Of a stretch of DNA of 64,000 nt, positions 52,482 through 60,443 are shown one piece after another. The notes under the pieces are model-generated. The model saw only the letters and a program-made list of their open reading frames with translations, had not been told where the DNA came from and searched no databases. Made by a program: the position numbers and the translations under genes. The first letter of the stretch is position 1, and each line of letters begins with the position of its first letter. Origin of the DNA: Streptomyces sp. R41 (GTDB taxonomy: Bacteria > Actinomycetota > Actinomycetes > Streptomycetales > Streptomycetaceae); the NCBI RefSeq assembly GCF_041053055.1, contig NZ_CP163443.1:3782001-3846000 (forward strand), written 5' to 3'.

Positions 52482-52961
52482 TCACTGCCCCCGGCGCACC
52501 TCGTACAGGAAGCAGCCGTACTCCACGGCCCGTACGTGGACGAGGGCCACGTCGGGGTCGCTGAAGGCGTGGGTGAACGCGTCGTCGAAGGAGTCCGGGG
52601 GCTCCACGAGCCGGCCACCGAGGATGCGGCCCTCGGCGGAGTAGCGGCGGACGACGCGGTGGGCGCCCGTGAACGGGTGGCCGTCCAGGTCCGGACCCGG
52701 ACAGTCGTCCGCGTGGATGAAGACCGGCCCCTGCTCGTCGTACGGACCCGGCTCGGCCCCCGCCTCCGCGGCCCACCGCCGCAACGGCGCGTACGAGACG
52801 AGCGCGATCCGCTCCCCGGGCTCACTGCGACGCAGACAGCAGCGCAGCGGAGCACCCCCCTCTTCGTCGGTGAGGGCCGCCGCCGGGCGGCCCGCGTCAT
52901 CAAGGTCCCGCAGCTGCTTCAGGACGGCCGGCTCGATGGGGCGTGCGGTGTACTTCGTCAT
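52482..52961 (-). CDS. DUF1203-like protein
   Basis: 159 residues. Contains LRCCLRRSEPGERIALVSYA, GPVFIHADDCPG and VEYGCFLYEVRRGQ, the arrangement of the DUF1203 family. Several Cys and His residues (CC, HADDC) could bind metal. No function is established. Divergent from the second pepN. Confidence 0.8.
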   Translation of the reverse strand: MTKYTARPIEPAVLKQLRDLDDAGRPAAALTDEEGGAPLRCCLRRSEPGERIALVSYAPLRRWAAEAGAEPGPYDEQGPVFIHADDCPGPDLDGHPFTGAHRVVRRYSAEGRILGGRLVEPPDSFDDAFTHAFSDPDVALVHVRAVEYGCFLYEVRRGQ

Positions 52962-53074
52962 GGCGTCCAGGTTCCCGCCCGCCAGGGCTCCTCACCGGCG
53001 GGAAACGGACATCGCGTTCCGTGCAGGTCCCGTGGAAGGATGGCGCAACCCACACATAACGAGGAGATGACCGC

Positions 53075-55654
53075 GTGCCTGGCACAAACCTGACCCGCGA
53101 AGAGGCGCAGCAGCGGGCGAAGCTGCTCACCGTTGACTCGTACGAGATCGATCTCGACCTCTCCGGCGCGCAGGAGGGCGGCACCTACAGGTCCGTGACC
53201 ACGGTGCGCTTCGATGTCGACGACAGCGGCGCGGAGTCCTTCATCGACCTGGTGGCCCCGACCGTCCACGAGGTCACGCTGAACGGGGACGCGCTCGACC
53301 CCGCCGAGGTCTTCAAGGACTCGCGGATCGCCCTCCCGGGGCTGCTGGAGGGCCGCAACGTCCTCCGCGTCGTCGCGGACTGCGCCTACACCAACACCGG
53401 CGAGGGTCTGCACCGGTTCGTCGACCCGGTCGACCAACAGGCCTACCTGTACACCCAGTTCGAGGTCCCGGACGCCCGCCGCGTCTTCGCGTCCTTCGAG
53501 CAGCCCGACCTGAAGGCCACCTTCCAGTTCACCGTGAAGGCGCCGACCGGCTGGACCGTCATCTCCAACTCGCCGACGCCCGAGCCCAAGGACGACGTCT
53601 GGGTCTTCGAGCCGACGCCGCGGATCTCGACGTACATCACGGCGCTCATCGTCGGGCCGTACCACTCCGTCCACAGCGTCTACGAGAAGGACGGTCAGTC
53701 CGTCCCGCTGGGCATCTACTGCCGGCCCTCCCTCGCCGAGTTCCTCGACTCGGACGCGATCTTCGAGGTGACGCGGCAGGGCTTCGACTGGTTCCAGGAG
53801 AAGTTCGACTACGCGTACCCGTTCAAGAAGTACGACCAGCTCTTCGTGCCGGAGTTCAACGCGGGCGCGATGGAGAACGCGGGCGCGGTGACCATCCGCG
53901 ACCAGTACGTGTTCCGGTCCAAGGTCACCGACGCCGCGTACGAGGTGCGCGCCGAGACGATCCTGCACGAGCTCGCCCACATGTGGTTCGGCGACCTCGT
54001 GACCATGGAGTGGTGGAACGACCTGTGGCTGAACGAGTCGTTCGCCACCTACACGTCCATCGCCTGTCAGGCGTACGCGCCCGGCTCGCGCTGGCCGCAC
54101 TCCTGGACCACGTTCGCCAACTCCATGAAGACGTGGGCGTACCGGCAGGACCAGCTGCCCTCCACCCACCCGATCATGGCGGAGATCCGCGACCTCGACG
54201 ACGTCCTCGTCAACTTCGACGGGATCACGTACGCCAAGGGCGCCTCCGTCCTCAAGCAGCTCGTCGCGTACGTCGGCATGGACGAGTTCTTCCGGGGCGT
54301 GCAGGCGTACTTCAAGGCGCACGCGTACGGCAACACGCGGCTCAGCGATCTGCTGGGCGCGCTGGAGCAGACCTCCGGCCGTGACCTGAAGAACTGGTCG
54401 CAGAAGTGGCTGCAGACGGCCGGCATCAACATCCTGCGCCCGGAGGTCGAGACGGACGCGGACGGCGTCATCACGTCCTTCGCGATCCGCCAGGAGGCCC
54501 CGGCCCTGCCCGTCGGCGCCAAGGGCGAGCCCACACTGCGCCCGCACCGCATCGCCATCGGCCTGTACGACCTGGACGGCGCGAGCGGCAAGCTGGTGCG
54601 CGTCGAGCGTGCCGAGCTGGACGTCGACGGCGAGCTGACCGCCGTACCGGAGCTGGTGGGCAAGCGCCGCCCGGCGGTCGTCCTGCTCAACGACGACGAC
54701 CTGTCGTACGCCAAGGTCCGCCTGGACGAGGCCTCGCTGGCCTTCGTCACGGAGCACCTCGGCGACTTCGAGTCCTCCCTCCCCCGCGCCCTGTGCTGGG
54801 CCTCGGCCTGGGACATGACCCGGGACGCGGAGCTCGCGACCCGCGACTACCTGTCGCTCGTCCTGTCCGGTATCGGCAAGGAGTCCGACATCGGTGTCGT
54901 GCAGTCGCTGCAGCGCCAGGTGAAGCTGGCGATCGAGCTGTACGCCGACCCGACGGCGCGCGAGGCCCTGCTGACCCGCTGGACGGACGCGACGCTCGCC
55001 CACCTGCGCGCGGCCGAGCCCGGCAGCGACCACCAGCTGGCCTGGGCGCGCGCCTTCGCGGCGACCGCCCGTACGCCGGAGCAGCTGGACCTGCTGGAGG
55101 CGCTCCTCGAGGGCCGGGAGACCATCGAGGGCCTGGCCGTGGACACCGAGCTGCGCTGGGCGTTCGTGGAGCGGCTGGCGGCGGTCGGACGCTTCGACGA
55201 GGCGGAGATCGCCGCCGAGTACGAGCGCGACAAGACGGCGGCCGGTGAGCGGCACGCGGCCACGGCCCGGGCCGCCCGTCCCACCGAAGAGGCGAAGGCG
55301 GAGGCCTGGGCCTCGGTCATCGAGTCCGACAAGCTCCCGAACGCCGTGCAGGAGGCGGTGATCAGCGGCTTCGTCCAGACCGACCAGCGCGAGCTGCTCG
55401 CCCCGTACACGGACGCGTTCTTCGCCGTGGTCAAGGACATCTGGGACTCCCGTTCGCACGAGATCGCCCAGCAGATCGCGATCGGCCTCTACCCGTCGAT
55501 CCAGGTCTCGGAGGAGACCCTCGCCAAGACGGACACGTGGCTGGCCTCCGCCGAGCCCAACGCGGCCCTGCGGCGCCTGATCTCGGAGTCCCGCTCGGGC
55601 GTGGAGCGGGCGCTGAAGGCGCAGGTGGCGGACGCGGCGACAGCGGTCGCGTAA
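53075..55654 (+). CDS. pepN: Aminopeptidase N (M1 family), second copy
   Basis: 859 residues. GAMEN motif present; zinc site His298-Glu-Leu-Ala-His302 and Glu in LWLNESFATY. The whole ERAP1-like C-terminus is intact. GTG 53075 has GAGGAG 8 bp upstream. It parallels the first copy at 33528 along its whole length but has clearly diverged (SFATYTSIACQ versus SFADFMGAFSL), so the two have probably split substrate ranges. Ends 92 bp before the convergent M14 gene. Confidence 0.93.
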   Translation: MPGTNLTREEAQQRAKLLTVDSYEIDLDLSGAQEGGTYRSVTTVRFDVDDSGAESFIDLVAPTVHEVTLNGDALDPAEVFKDSRIALPGLLEGRNVLRVVADCAYTNTGEGLHRFVDPVDQQAYLYTQFEVPDARRVFASFEQPDLKATFQFTVKAPTGWTVISNSPTPEPKDDVWVFEPTPRISTYITALIVGPYHSVHSVYEKDGQSVPLGIYCRPSLAEFLDSDAIFEVTRQGFDWFQEKFDYAYPFKKYDQLFVPEFNAGAMENAGAVTIRDQYVFRSKVTDAAYEVRAETILHELAHMWFGDLVTMEWWNDLWLNESFATYTSIACQAYAPGSRWPHSWTTFANSMKTWAYRQDQLPSTHPIMAEIRDLDDVLVNFDGITYAKGASVLKQLVAYVGMDEFFRGVQAYFKAHAYGNTRLSDLLGALEQTSGRDLKNWSQKWLQTAGINILRPEVETDADGVITSFAIRQEAPALPVGAKGEPTLRPHRIAIGLYDLDGASGKLVRVERAELDVDGELTAVPELVGKRRPAVVLLNDDDLSYAKVRLDEASLAFVTEHLGDFESSLPRALCWASAWDMTRDAELATRDYLSLVLSGIGKESDIGVVQSLQRQVKLAIELYADPTAREALLTRWTDATLAHLRAAEPGSDHQLAWARAFAATARTPEQLDLLEALLEGRETIEGLAVDTELRWAFVERLAAVGRFDEAEIAAEYERDKTAAGERHAATARAARPTEEAKAEAWASVIESDKLPNAVQEAVISGFVQTDQRELLAPYTDAFFAVVKDIWDSRSHEIAQQIAIGLYPSIQVSEETLAKTDTWLASAEPNAALRRLISESRSGVERALKAQVADAATAVA

Positions 55655-55745
55655 GCGGTCGACGCGTAACGGGTGGACGCGTAAGCGCTGGATGCGTAAT
55701 CGCTGGATACAACCGGTGGCGACGGCGGGCGGGTGACCGAGGTGG

Positions 55746-57005
55746 TCACCCGCCCGTCGCGCACACCAGACGGGCGGTGTCGATCATCGTCCGCACGTGC
55801 AGTCCGGTCTGCGCGGACACGGGCACCCACCGCAGGTCGTACGACTTCTGCAGCTCCTGGCACCACTCGCGCACCAGGTTCGCGAGAGTGTCGGAGACCT
55901 CGGGAGCGGTGCGGGCGAGGGCCCGGCGCATCATGGCCGCCGCGCGCAGCGGGATGCGGCGTGCGGCGATGCCGAGGGTCGCGAAGTGGCCCTGATGCGG
56001 GCTGTGTTCCTCCGAGGCCCAGGTGTCGACGAGCGACGGTGCCACGTCGACGAGTTCCCGGGCGGCCTCGCGCAGAGGCGCCAGATCCTCGGTGACGGCG
56101 GCGGTCGACGCCCGCTCGTCGAGGACGGCCGCGAGCTCCCTGGTCCGGCCCAGCAGCACCTCGCTCACCCGCGCGATCTCCCGCTCCGGGGCGACGGCGG
56201 GCCGCGCGTCGCTCACCTTGGGCGCGCACCAGGCGGGCGCCTCGATGAGTGCGGTCAGGGTGCCGTGCCGACGGGGATACAGCCAGGTGCTCTCGGCGAC
56301 GAAGCCGCTCGGGTCGCGTTCGCCCTCGCGGCGGTCGGCGGGCAGCAGCAGGACACCGGGCGGGTCCAGGTGCCAGTCGGGGCCGTCGCAGGGGTGGCGG
56401 TCGAGGGGGATGCGCAGCCGGGCCGCCGTCTCCCGGAAGGCGCGGGCGGCGCCGGGCACCTCCCGTGTCAGCATCACGAAGGCGCCGCCGACTTCGATCC
56501 CGTGCAGCGTGAACTGCGCCACCGGCCGCAGCTCGTCGAGCAGCCGGACGAGCGTCGCCGACTCGGGGAGCGGATCCCGTGCCGCGCCCGGCGCGGGCAG
56601 CGACTCCGGCTGGCGGGCGAACGCGGGCCGGTAGAAGTGCCGGTGACACTCCTCCAGGGAGGGTTCCGGTTCCTCCGGCTGCCAGCCCTGCGCGAGGCGT
56701 GCCCCGTCCGGGTCGAGGCAGAGCAGGAAGTGCCAGGTGCAGCCGAGGCGTTCGAGCGTCTGCGGTCTGCGCGCCAGCAGCCGCGCGAGGCGGAGTGCGG
56801 AGGCCCCGCCCACCGGTTCATTGGCGTGTGCACCGGCGACGGTGAGGATCTGCCTGTCGCCGCGCCCGGCGGACAGCAGCCACAGCGGACGCCCGGACCT
56901 GCTCTCGCCCACGGTGCGCAGTCGCAGCACCTCGGGCGCGGTGGTGGCCAGCGCGCGGGCCCGCCGCTCCAGTTCGTCCACAGCTGGGTAGAGCGGTGTC
57001 CGCAC
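55746..57005 (-). CDS. M14-family zinc carboxypeptidase of the peptide locus
   Basis: 419 residues with no signal peptide. The zinc ligands of the M14 fold are visible: HxxE in VAGAHANEPVGGASA, the later His in QFTLHGIEVGGAFVML, and the catalytic Glu in TALIEAPAWCAPK. The last 130 residues are helical and unassigned. GTG 57005 is preferred because GGAGGG precedes it by 5 bp; GTG 57026, inside the end of peptide 1, is also in frame. The start is 13 bp after the stop of peptide 1, so the two peptides and this enzyme form one operon. It may trim peptide C-termini (inference). Confidence 0.85.
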   Translation of the reverse strand: MRTPLYPAVDELERRARALATTAPEVLRLRTVGESRSGRPLWLLSAGRGDRQILTVAGAHANEPVGGASALRLARLLARRPQTLERLGCTWHFLLCLDPDGARLAQGWQPEEPEPSLEECHRHFYRPAFARQPESLPAPGAARDPLPESATLVRLLDELRPVAQFTLHGIEVGGAFVMLTREVPGAARAFRETAARLRIPLDRHPCDGPDWHLDPPGVLLLPADRREGERDPSGFVAESTWLYPRRHGTLTALIEAPAWCAPKVSDARPAVAPEREIARVSEVLLGRTRELAAVLDERASTAAVTEDLAPLREAARELVDVAPSLVDTWASEEHSPHQGHFATLGIAARRIPLRAAAMMRRALARTAPEVSDTLANLVREWCQELQKSYDLRWVPVSAQTGLHVRTMIDTARLVCATGG

Positions 57006-57018
57006 GCCGGCCCTCCGA

Positions 57019-57093
57019 TCAAGCACCCTGGGAATTACTGTCCCCAGTGGTCTCCTTCTTGTCCAGCGGGCGAATCACGATCTTGGTGGGCAT
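57019..57093 (-). CDS. Putative precursor peptide 1 (24 aa)
   Basis: ATG 57093 opens 24 codons to TGA 57019. Residues 2-19 read PTKIVIRPLDKKETTGDS; the tail is NSQGA. GAGAGGAG lies 5 bp upstream of the start. The same residues 2-19 occur in peptide 2, encoded with six synonymous differences and no replacement changes, which is strong evidence that both are translated and selected. No Cys is present. Paired with E1-like and M50 genes on the other strand, it is best read as a RiPP-like precursor: conserved recognition segment plus variable tail. Confidence 0.8.
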   Translation of the reverse strand: MPTKIVIRPLDKKETTGDSNSQGA

Positions 57094-57144
57094 ACGGACT
57101 CCTCTCGGTTCTCGCTAGCTCACTTCGCGTGGGAACGGGACGGG

Positions 57145-57222
57145 TCAGCCGCCGTTGCCGCCACTGCTGTCGCCCGTGGTCTCCTTCTTGTCCAACGGGC
57201 GGATCACAATCTTGGTGGGCAC
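57145..57222 (-). CDS. Putative precursor peptide 2 (25 aa)
   Basis: GTG 57222 opens 25 codons to TGA 57145. Residues 2-19 are identical to peptide 1 (PTKIVIRPLDKKETTGDS); the tail is SGGNGG, ending in Gly-Gly. GAGGAG lies 5 bp upstream. It is the first gene of the minus-strand operon, 51 bp before peptide 1. The C-terminal Gly-Gly is the same type of end that E1-like enzymes adenylate in ThiS, MoaD and ubiquitin, but peptide 1 ends Gly-Ala, so this link is a hypothesis. Confidence 0.8.
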   Translation of the reverse strand: MPTKIVIRPLDKKETTGDSSGGNGG

Positions 57223-57280
57223 GCCAACTCCTCATCTGCATAGGGATGTTGACCGTTCTGAAGCGATCGTCGACCGCTCT

Positions 57281-57317
57281 TGTCAAGGCTCGACTCGTGG
57301 GACGAGAGTGTCAAGGC
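57281..57317. promoter_or_regulatory. Direct repeats in the divergent peptide/E1 promoter region
   Basis: Two identical 9-mers TGTCAAGGC at 57281-57289 and 57309-57317 (28 bp apart) flank a CTCG-rich dyad. The first also reads TTGACA on the minus strand, usable as a -35 for the peptide operon. Regulator unknown. Confidence 0.4.
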
Positions 57318-57344
57318 ATGTTCCTGTAATGGGGAGGGGCCCTG

Positions 57345-58682
57345 GTGACGGTGACGGTCGAAGCGCTCAACCGGCCCCGGATCAAGCCCGAGCACCGGGC
57401 GTACCGCACGGTCGACGGCAACGTCCGCATCGGCAGCGTCATCCACGGCATCGGCGCGGAGATCGCGGATCCGCAGGGCTGGGTCTGGACGCTCGTCGAG
57501 GCGATGGACGGGACGCGGGGGCCGTCCGCGGTGGTCGCCGAGGTGGTACGGGCGCACCCGGAGCTGCCCGGCGAGGACGCCCGCCAGGCGATGGCGGACC
57601 TGCTCGCCGCCGGGTTCGTGGACGACGCGGGGGCCGTCGTGCCGCTGCCCGAGCGGGAGCGCGTCCGCTACAGCCGCGGGGTGCCGCTGCTGCGCTGGAT
57701 GGACCTCGGCCCCCGCACCAGCCCCTGGGACGCCCAACTCCGGCTGCGCCGGGCCCACGTCCTCCTGATCGGCATCGGCGGCACCGGCGGCTACGCCGCC
57801 CAGAGCCTGGTCGCCTCCGGAGTCGGCCACCTGCACTGCGTGGACCCGGACACAGTGGACCTCTCCAACCTCAACCGCCAGCCCCTGTTCCGCGAGTCCG
57901 ACATCGGCCGCCCCAAGGTCGAGGCGGCACTGGCCACGCTACGAGCCCTGAACTCGGACGTGACGATCACCGCAGAGCGGCGGGAGGTTCGGGGGCCGGG
58001 GGACTTGGCGGAGCTTTTGCGGGCGGGGGATCGGGGCGGGGGTGGGGTGGGCGACGCGGGGGCGGGCGCCGGCGGACCGGGCGCCGGCGGACCAGGTATG
58101 GGTGGGCCAAGGCCCGGCAGAGCAGGCACCCGCGAGCGGGACGAGGACGGGTCGAGCGAGAACGGGCCGGGCAACCCACGGCCGGGCGGCTCGGGTGGAG
58201 TCGGTCTGAGGGAGACCCTCGGCTCCGGTTATGACCTTCTCGTCCTCGCCGCCGACCGGCCCGATGACATCCGTCGGTGGGCGAACCGGGTCTGCCTGGC
58301 CGCAGGCCTCCCGTGGGTCGACGCGGGATACCGTGGTCCCCTGGTGACCGCGGGCGTGTACGTGCCCGGCCGGGGCGCCTGTTGGGAGTGCCTGCGGGCC
58401 GGCGAGGCCGCCCGTCGCGATCTGCGCCTCGCGCCGGACCAGGACCCGGAGGTCGCCTCCCCGCGAATGCCGTGGAACCCGGCGACCGCGGTCACCGCGG
58501 GTCTCTCCGGCGGCCTCCTCGCCCACGCGGCCCTCGCCCTCCTGACCGGAGTCCCCGCACTGGACCCGGGCTTCCGCTTCGGAGTGAACCTGATGCTGCC
58601 GGGCGATCCGGTGCTCCAGAGAACCCCACGCCAACTGGACTGCCCGGCGTGCGGGGAGCGGGCCGGCGGGGTGCGCGAGTGA
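57345..58682 (+). CDS. E1/ThiF-like adenylating enzyme with N-terminal PqqD/RRE-like region
   Basis: 445 residues. Residues about 15-95 form a PqqD-like winged-helix region (VRIGSVIHGIGAEI and AMADLLAAGFVDD are typical), as in RiPP recognition elements. The ThiF/MoeB fold follows: GIGGTGG at residues 143-149, VDPDTVDLSNLNRQPLF, DIGRPKVEAA. The zinc Cys pairs are CWEC (346-349) and CPAC (433-436). A Gly-rich, probably disordered insert of about 55 residues (57990-58200) splits the adenylation domain. Such enzymes adenylate peptide C-termini (MccB in microcin C, PaaA in pantocin). GTG 57345 has GGGGAGGGG upstream. Overlaps the next gene by 4 bp. Confidence 0.85.
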   Translation: MTVTVEALNRPRIKPEHRAYRTVDGNVRIGSVIHGIGAEIADPQGWVWTLVEAMDGTRGPSAVVAEVVRAHPELPGEDARQAMADLLAAGFVDDAGAVVPLPERERVRYSRGVPLLRWMDLGPRTSPWDAQLRLRRAHVLLIGIGGTGGYAAQSLVASGVGHLHCVDPDTVDLSNLNRQPLFRESDIGRPKVEAALATLRALNSDVTITAERREVRGPGDLAELLRAGDRGGGGVGDAGAGAGGPGAGGPGMGGPRPGRAGTRERDEDGSSENGPGNPRPGGSGGVGLRETLGSGYDLLVLAADRPDDIRRWANRVCLAAGLPWVDAGYRGPLVTAGVYVPGRGACWECLRAGEAARRDLRLAPDQDPEVASPRMPWNPATAVTAGLSGGLLAHAALALLTGVPALDPGFRFGVNLMLPGDPVLQRTPRQLDCPACGERAGGVRE

Positions 58683-60406
58683 GCGCGGCGGGATCCGAAG
58701 CCCGGGCCGGGGGCGGGGGCGGGGCGGAGACCGGGGACGGGGCGGAGGCCGGGGACGGGGCGGAGGCCGGGGCCGCGCGGGAGTGCAGCGCGCCCGCCGA
58801 CGCGGCAGGACCCCGCGCTCCTGCCACCGCCGACGCGACGGGACACCCCGCTCGTGCTGCCACCGACCCGACGGGACACCCCGCTCCCGCCGCCGACACG
58901 ACGGAACCCTCCGCTCCTGCCACCGCCGGCACGGCGGGACCCCCCGCTCCATCGGCCACCAACCCGACCGGCTCCGCTCCTGTCACTGCCGACGCAACGG
59001 AACCCGCCACTCCCGCCGCCACCGACGCAACGGAACCCGCCACTCCCGCCGCCACCGACGCAACGGAAGACCCCGCTCCTGCCACCACCGACGCAACGGA
59101 AGACCCCGCTCGTGCCGCCTCCGGCACGGCGGGACACCCCCCGCCCGACGGCACCACGCAGCCCTCATCGCCCCCGGGCGCCCCCGGCCACGTACGCCTC
59201 CACGAGCTCAACTCCCGGCCCGATGGGGACGAATGGATCGTCGGGCGGATGGACACGGGCCGGTTCGTCGCGCTGCCCGAGGTCGGGAAGCAGGCGTTGG
59301 AGCTGCTCGGGCAGGGGCTGAGTGCCGCCGAGGTCGGGGAGCGGTTGCGGGAGACGACCGGGGACGACATCGACGTGCCGGACTTCGTCGAGGCCCTGCT
59401 GGGGCTCGGGTTCGTAGCCGAGGTGGACGGGCGGGAGGTTCCGCAGCCCGCCCCGCCGAAACCGACGTTCGCCGGGATCCGACCCCGCCATGTGCGCTGG
59501 GTGCTGAGCCCCCTCGTGCCCGTACTCATCGGACTGCTGATCGCGGCGGCCCTGCTCACCCGCCCTCCCGTACCGCTCGGTTACCGCACCCTCCTCTGGA
59601 GTCCGCACGGCAGCGCGGTGATCGCGCTCGGCGCGGGCGTGGGCTGGACGCTGCTGCTGCTCCACGAGTGCGCGCACCTGATCACCGCCCGCGCGACCGG
59701 CGTACCGGGCCGGATGCGTCTGGGCACCAGGCTCCAGTTCCTGGTCATGCAGACCGACATCAGCGGCATCGAACTCGCCCCGCGCCGCCACCGGTTGACC
59801 GCCTACCTCGCCGGCATCGCGACCAATCTGACGGTCGCGTCCCTGGCCGCCCTGGTCGCGGGCGCCACGGACGGCACGGCCCGCCGGATCCTCGCCGCCG
59901 TCACCCTCCTCGCCCTGCTCCCCCTCCCCTTCCAGCTCATGGTCTTCATGCGCACGGACCTGTACTTCGTGCTCCAGGACGTGACGCGCTGCCGCGATCT
60001 GTACGGGGACGGGGTGGCGTTCACGAAGTACGCGGCCCGGCGCCTGTTCCGTCGTACGACAGCCGTGGACCCGAGCCAAGGGGACCCGAGCCACCCGGAC
60101 ACCGGCCACCCGGACCCCAGCCGCGAACTGCCGCCCCACGAGCGTCGGGCCGTGCGCGCGTACAGCGTCGTGCTCGTCGTGGGCACCACGCTGTGTCTGG
60201 CGTTCCTCGCCACCGTCACCCTGCCCGCGGACATCACCCTCTTCGCCCGCGCGGTGACCCGCCTGGGCCCCGGCCACTCGGCCGCGCAGCGCCTCGACGC
60301 GACGGCCGTCGTCGTCGCGCTCGGCGGGGTCCACCTGCTGTGGGCCCGCACGTGGTGGCGCAACCGACGCGACCGGCGGCTCAGCCCAGGAGCATTCCAA
60401 GAGTGA
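58679..60406 (+). CDS. Membrane M50-type metalloprotease with PqqD-like domain
   Basis: 575 residues. The first 165 residues are Ala/Pro/Thr-rich and repetitive. A PqqD-like segment follows (DEWIVGRMDTGRFVALPEVG, about 180-255). Several transmembrane helices contain His329-Glu-Cys-Ala-His333 (LLLLHECAHLITARATG) and downstream TDISGIEL and GIATNLTVAS, which resemble the M50/site-2 protease second motif. Such combinations occur in peptide-bacteriocin clusters where a membrane protease cleaves the leader. GTG 58679 overlaps the E1 gene stop, so the two are translationally coupled. Confidence 0.85.
   Translation: MSAAGSEARAGGGGGAETGDGAEAGDGAEAGAARECSAPADAAGPRAPATADATGHPARAATDPTGHPAPAADTTEPSAPATAGTAGPPAPSATNPTGSAPVTADATEPATPAATDATEPATPAATDATEDPAPATTDATEDPARAASGTAGHPPPDGTTQPSSPPGAPGHVRLHELNSRPDGDEWIVGRMDTGRFVALPEVGKQALELLGQGLSAAEVGERLRETTGDDIDVPDFVEALLGLGFVAEVDGREVPQPAPPKPTFAGIRPRHVRWVLSPLVPVLIGLLIAAALLTRPPVPLGYRTLLWSPHGSAVIALGAGVGWTLLLLHECAHLITARATGVPGRMRLGTRLQFLVMQTDISGIELAPRRHRLTAYLAGIATNLTVASLAALVAGATDGTARRILAAVTLLALLPLPFQLMVFMRTDLYFVLQDVTRCRDLYGDGVAFTKYAARRLFRRTTAVDPSQGDPSHPDTGHPDPSRELPPHERRAVRAYSVVLVVGTTLCLAFLATVTLPADITLFARAVTRLGPGHSAAQRLDATAVVVALGGVHLLWARTWWRNRRDRRLSPGAFQE
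58985..59105. repeat. 30-bp tandem repeats in the M50 gene N-terminal region
   Basis: A unit of about 30 bp containing GCCACCGACGCAACGGAACC recurs head-to-tail roughly four times, encoding TDATEPATPAA-like decapeptides. Lengths are multiples of three, so copy number can vary in frame. Confidence 0.75.
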
Positions 60407-60443
60407 GACTGCCCGAGCCGGTGGCCCGCACCGGCTCCCGCCT

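Noticed and set aside
52958..55459. 833-codon open frame antisense to the second pepN
   Set aside because: Same reason; the mirrored pattern over both pepN copies shows it follows from codon bias.
57005..57026. GTG 57026 as start of the M14 carboxypeptidase
   Set aside because: Overlaps the end of peptide 1 and has a poorly spaced Shine-Dalgarno; GTG 57005 has GGAGGG at 5 bp. Not fully excluded.
57005..57286. 83-codon minus-strand frame across the peptide region
   Set aside because: It reads the peptide region out of frame; the two short ORFs have Shine-Dalgarnos and synonymous-only divergence, which the longer frame cannot explain.
58985..59105. Tandem repeats as a possible CRISPR-like array
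   Set aside because: Units are contiguous without unique spacers and keep the coding frame.
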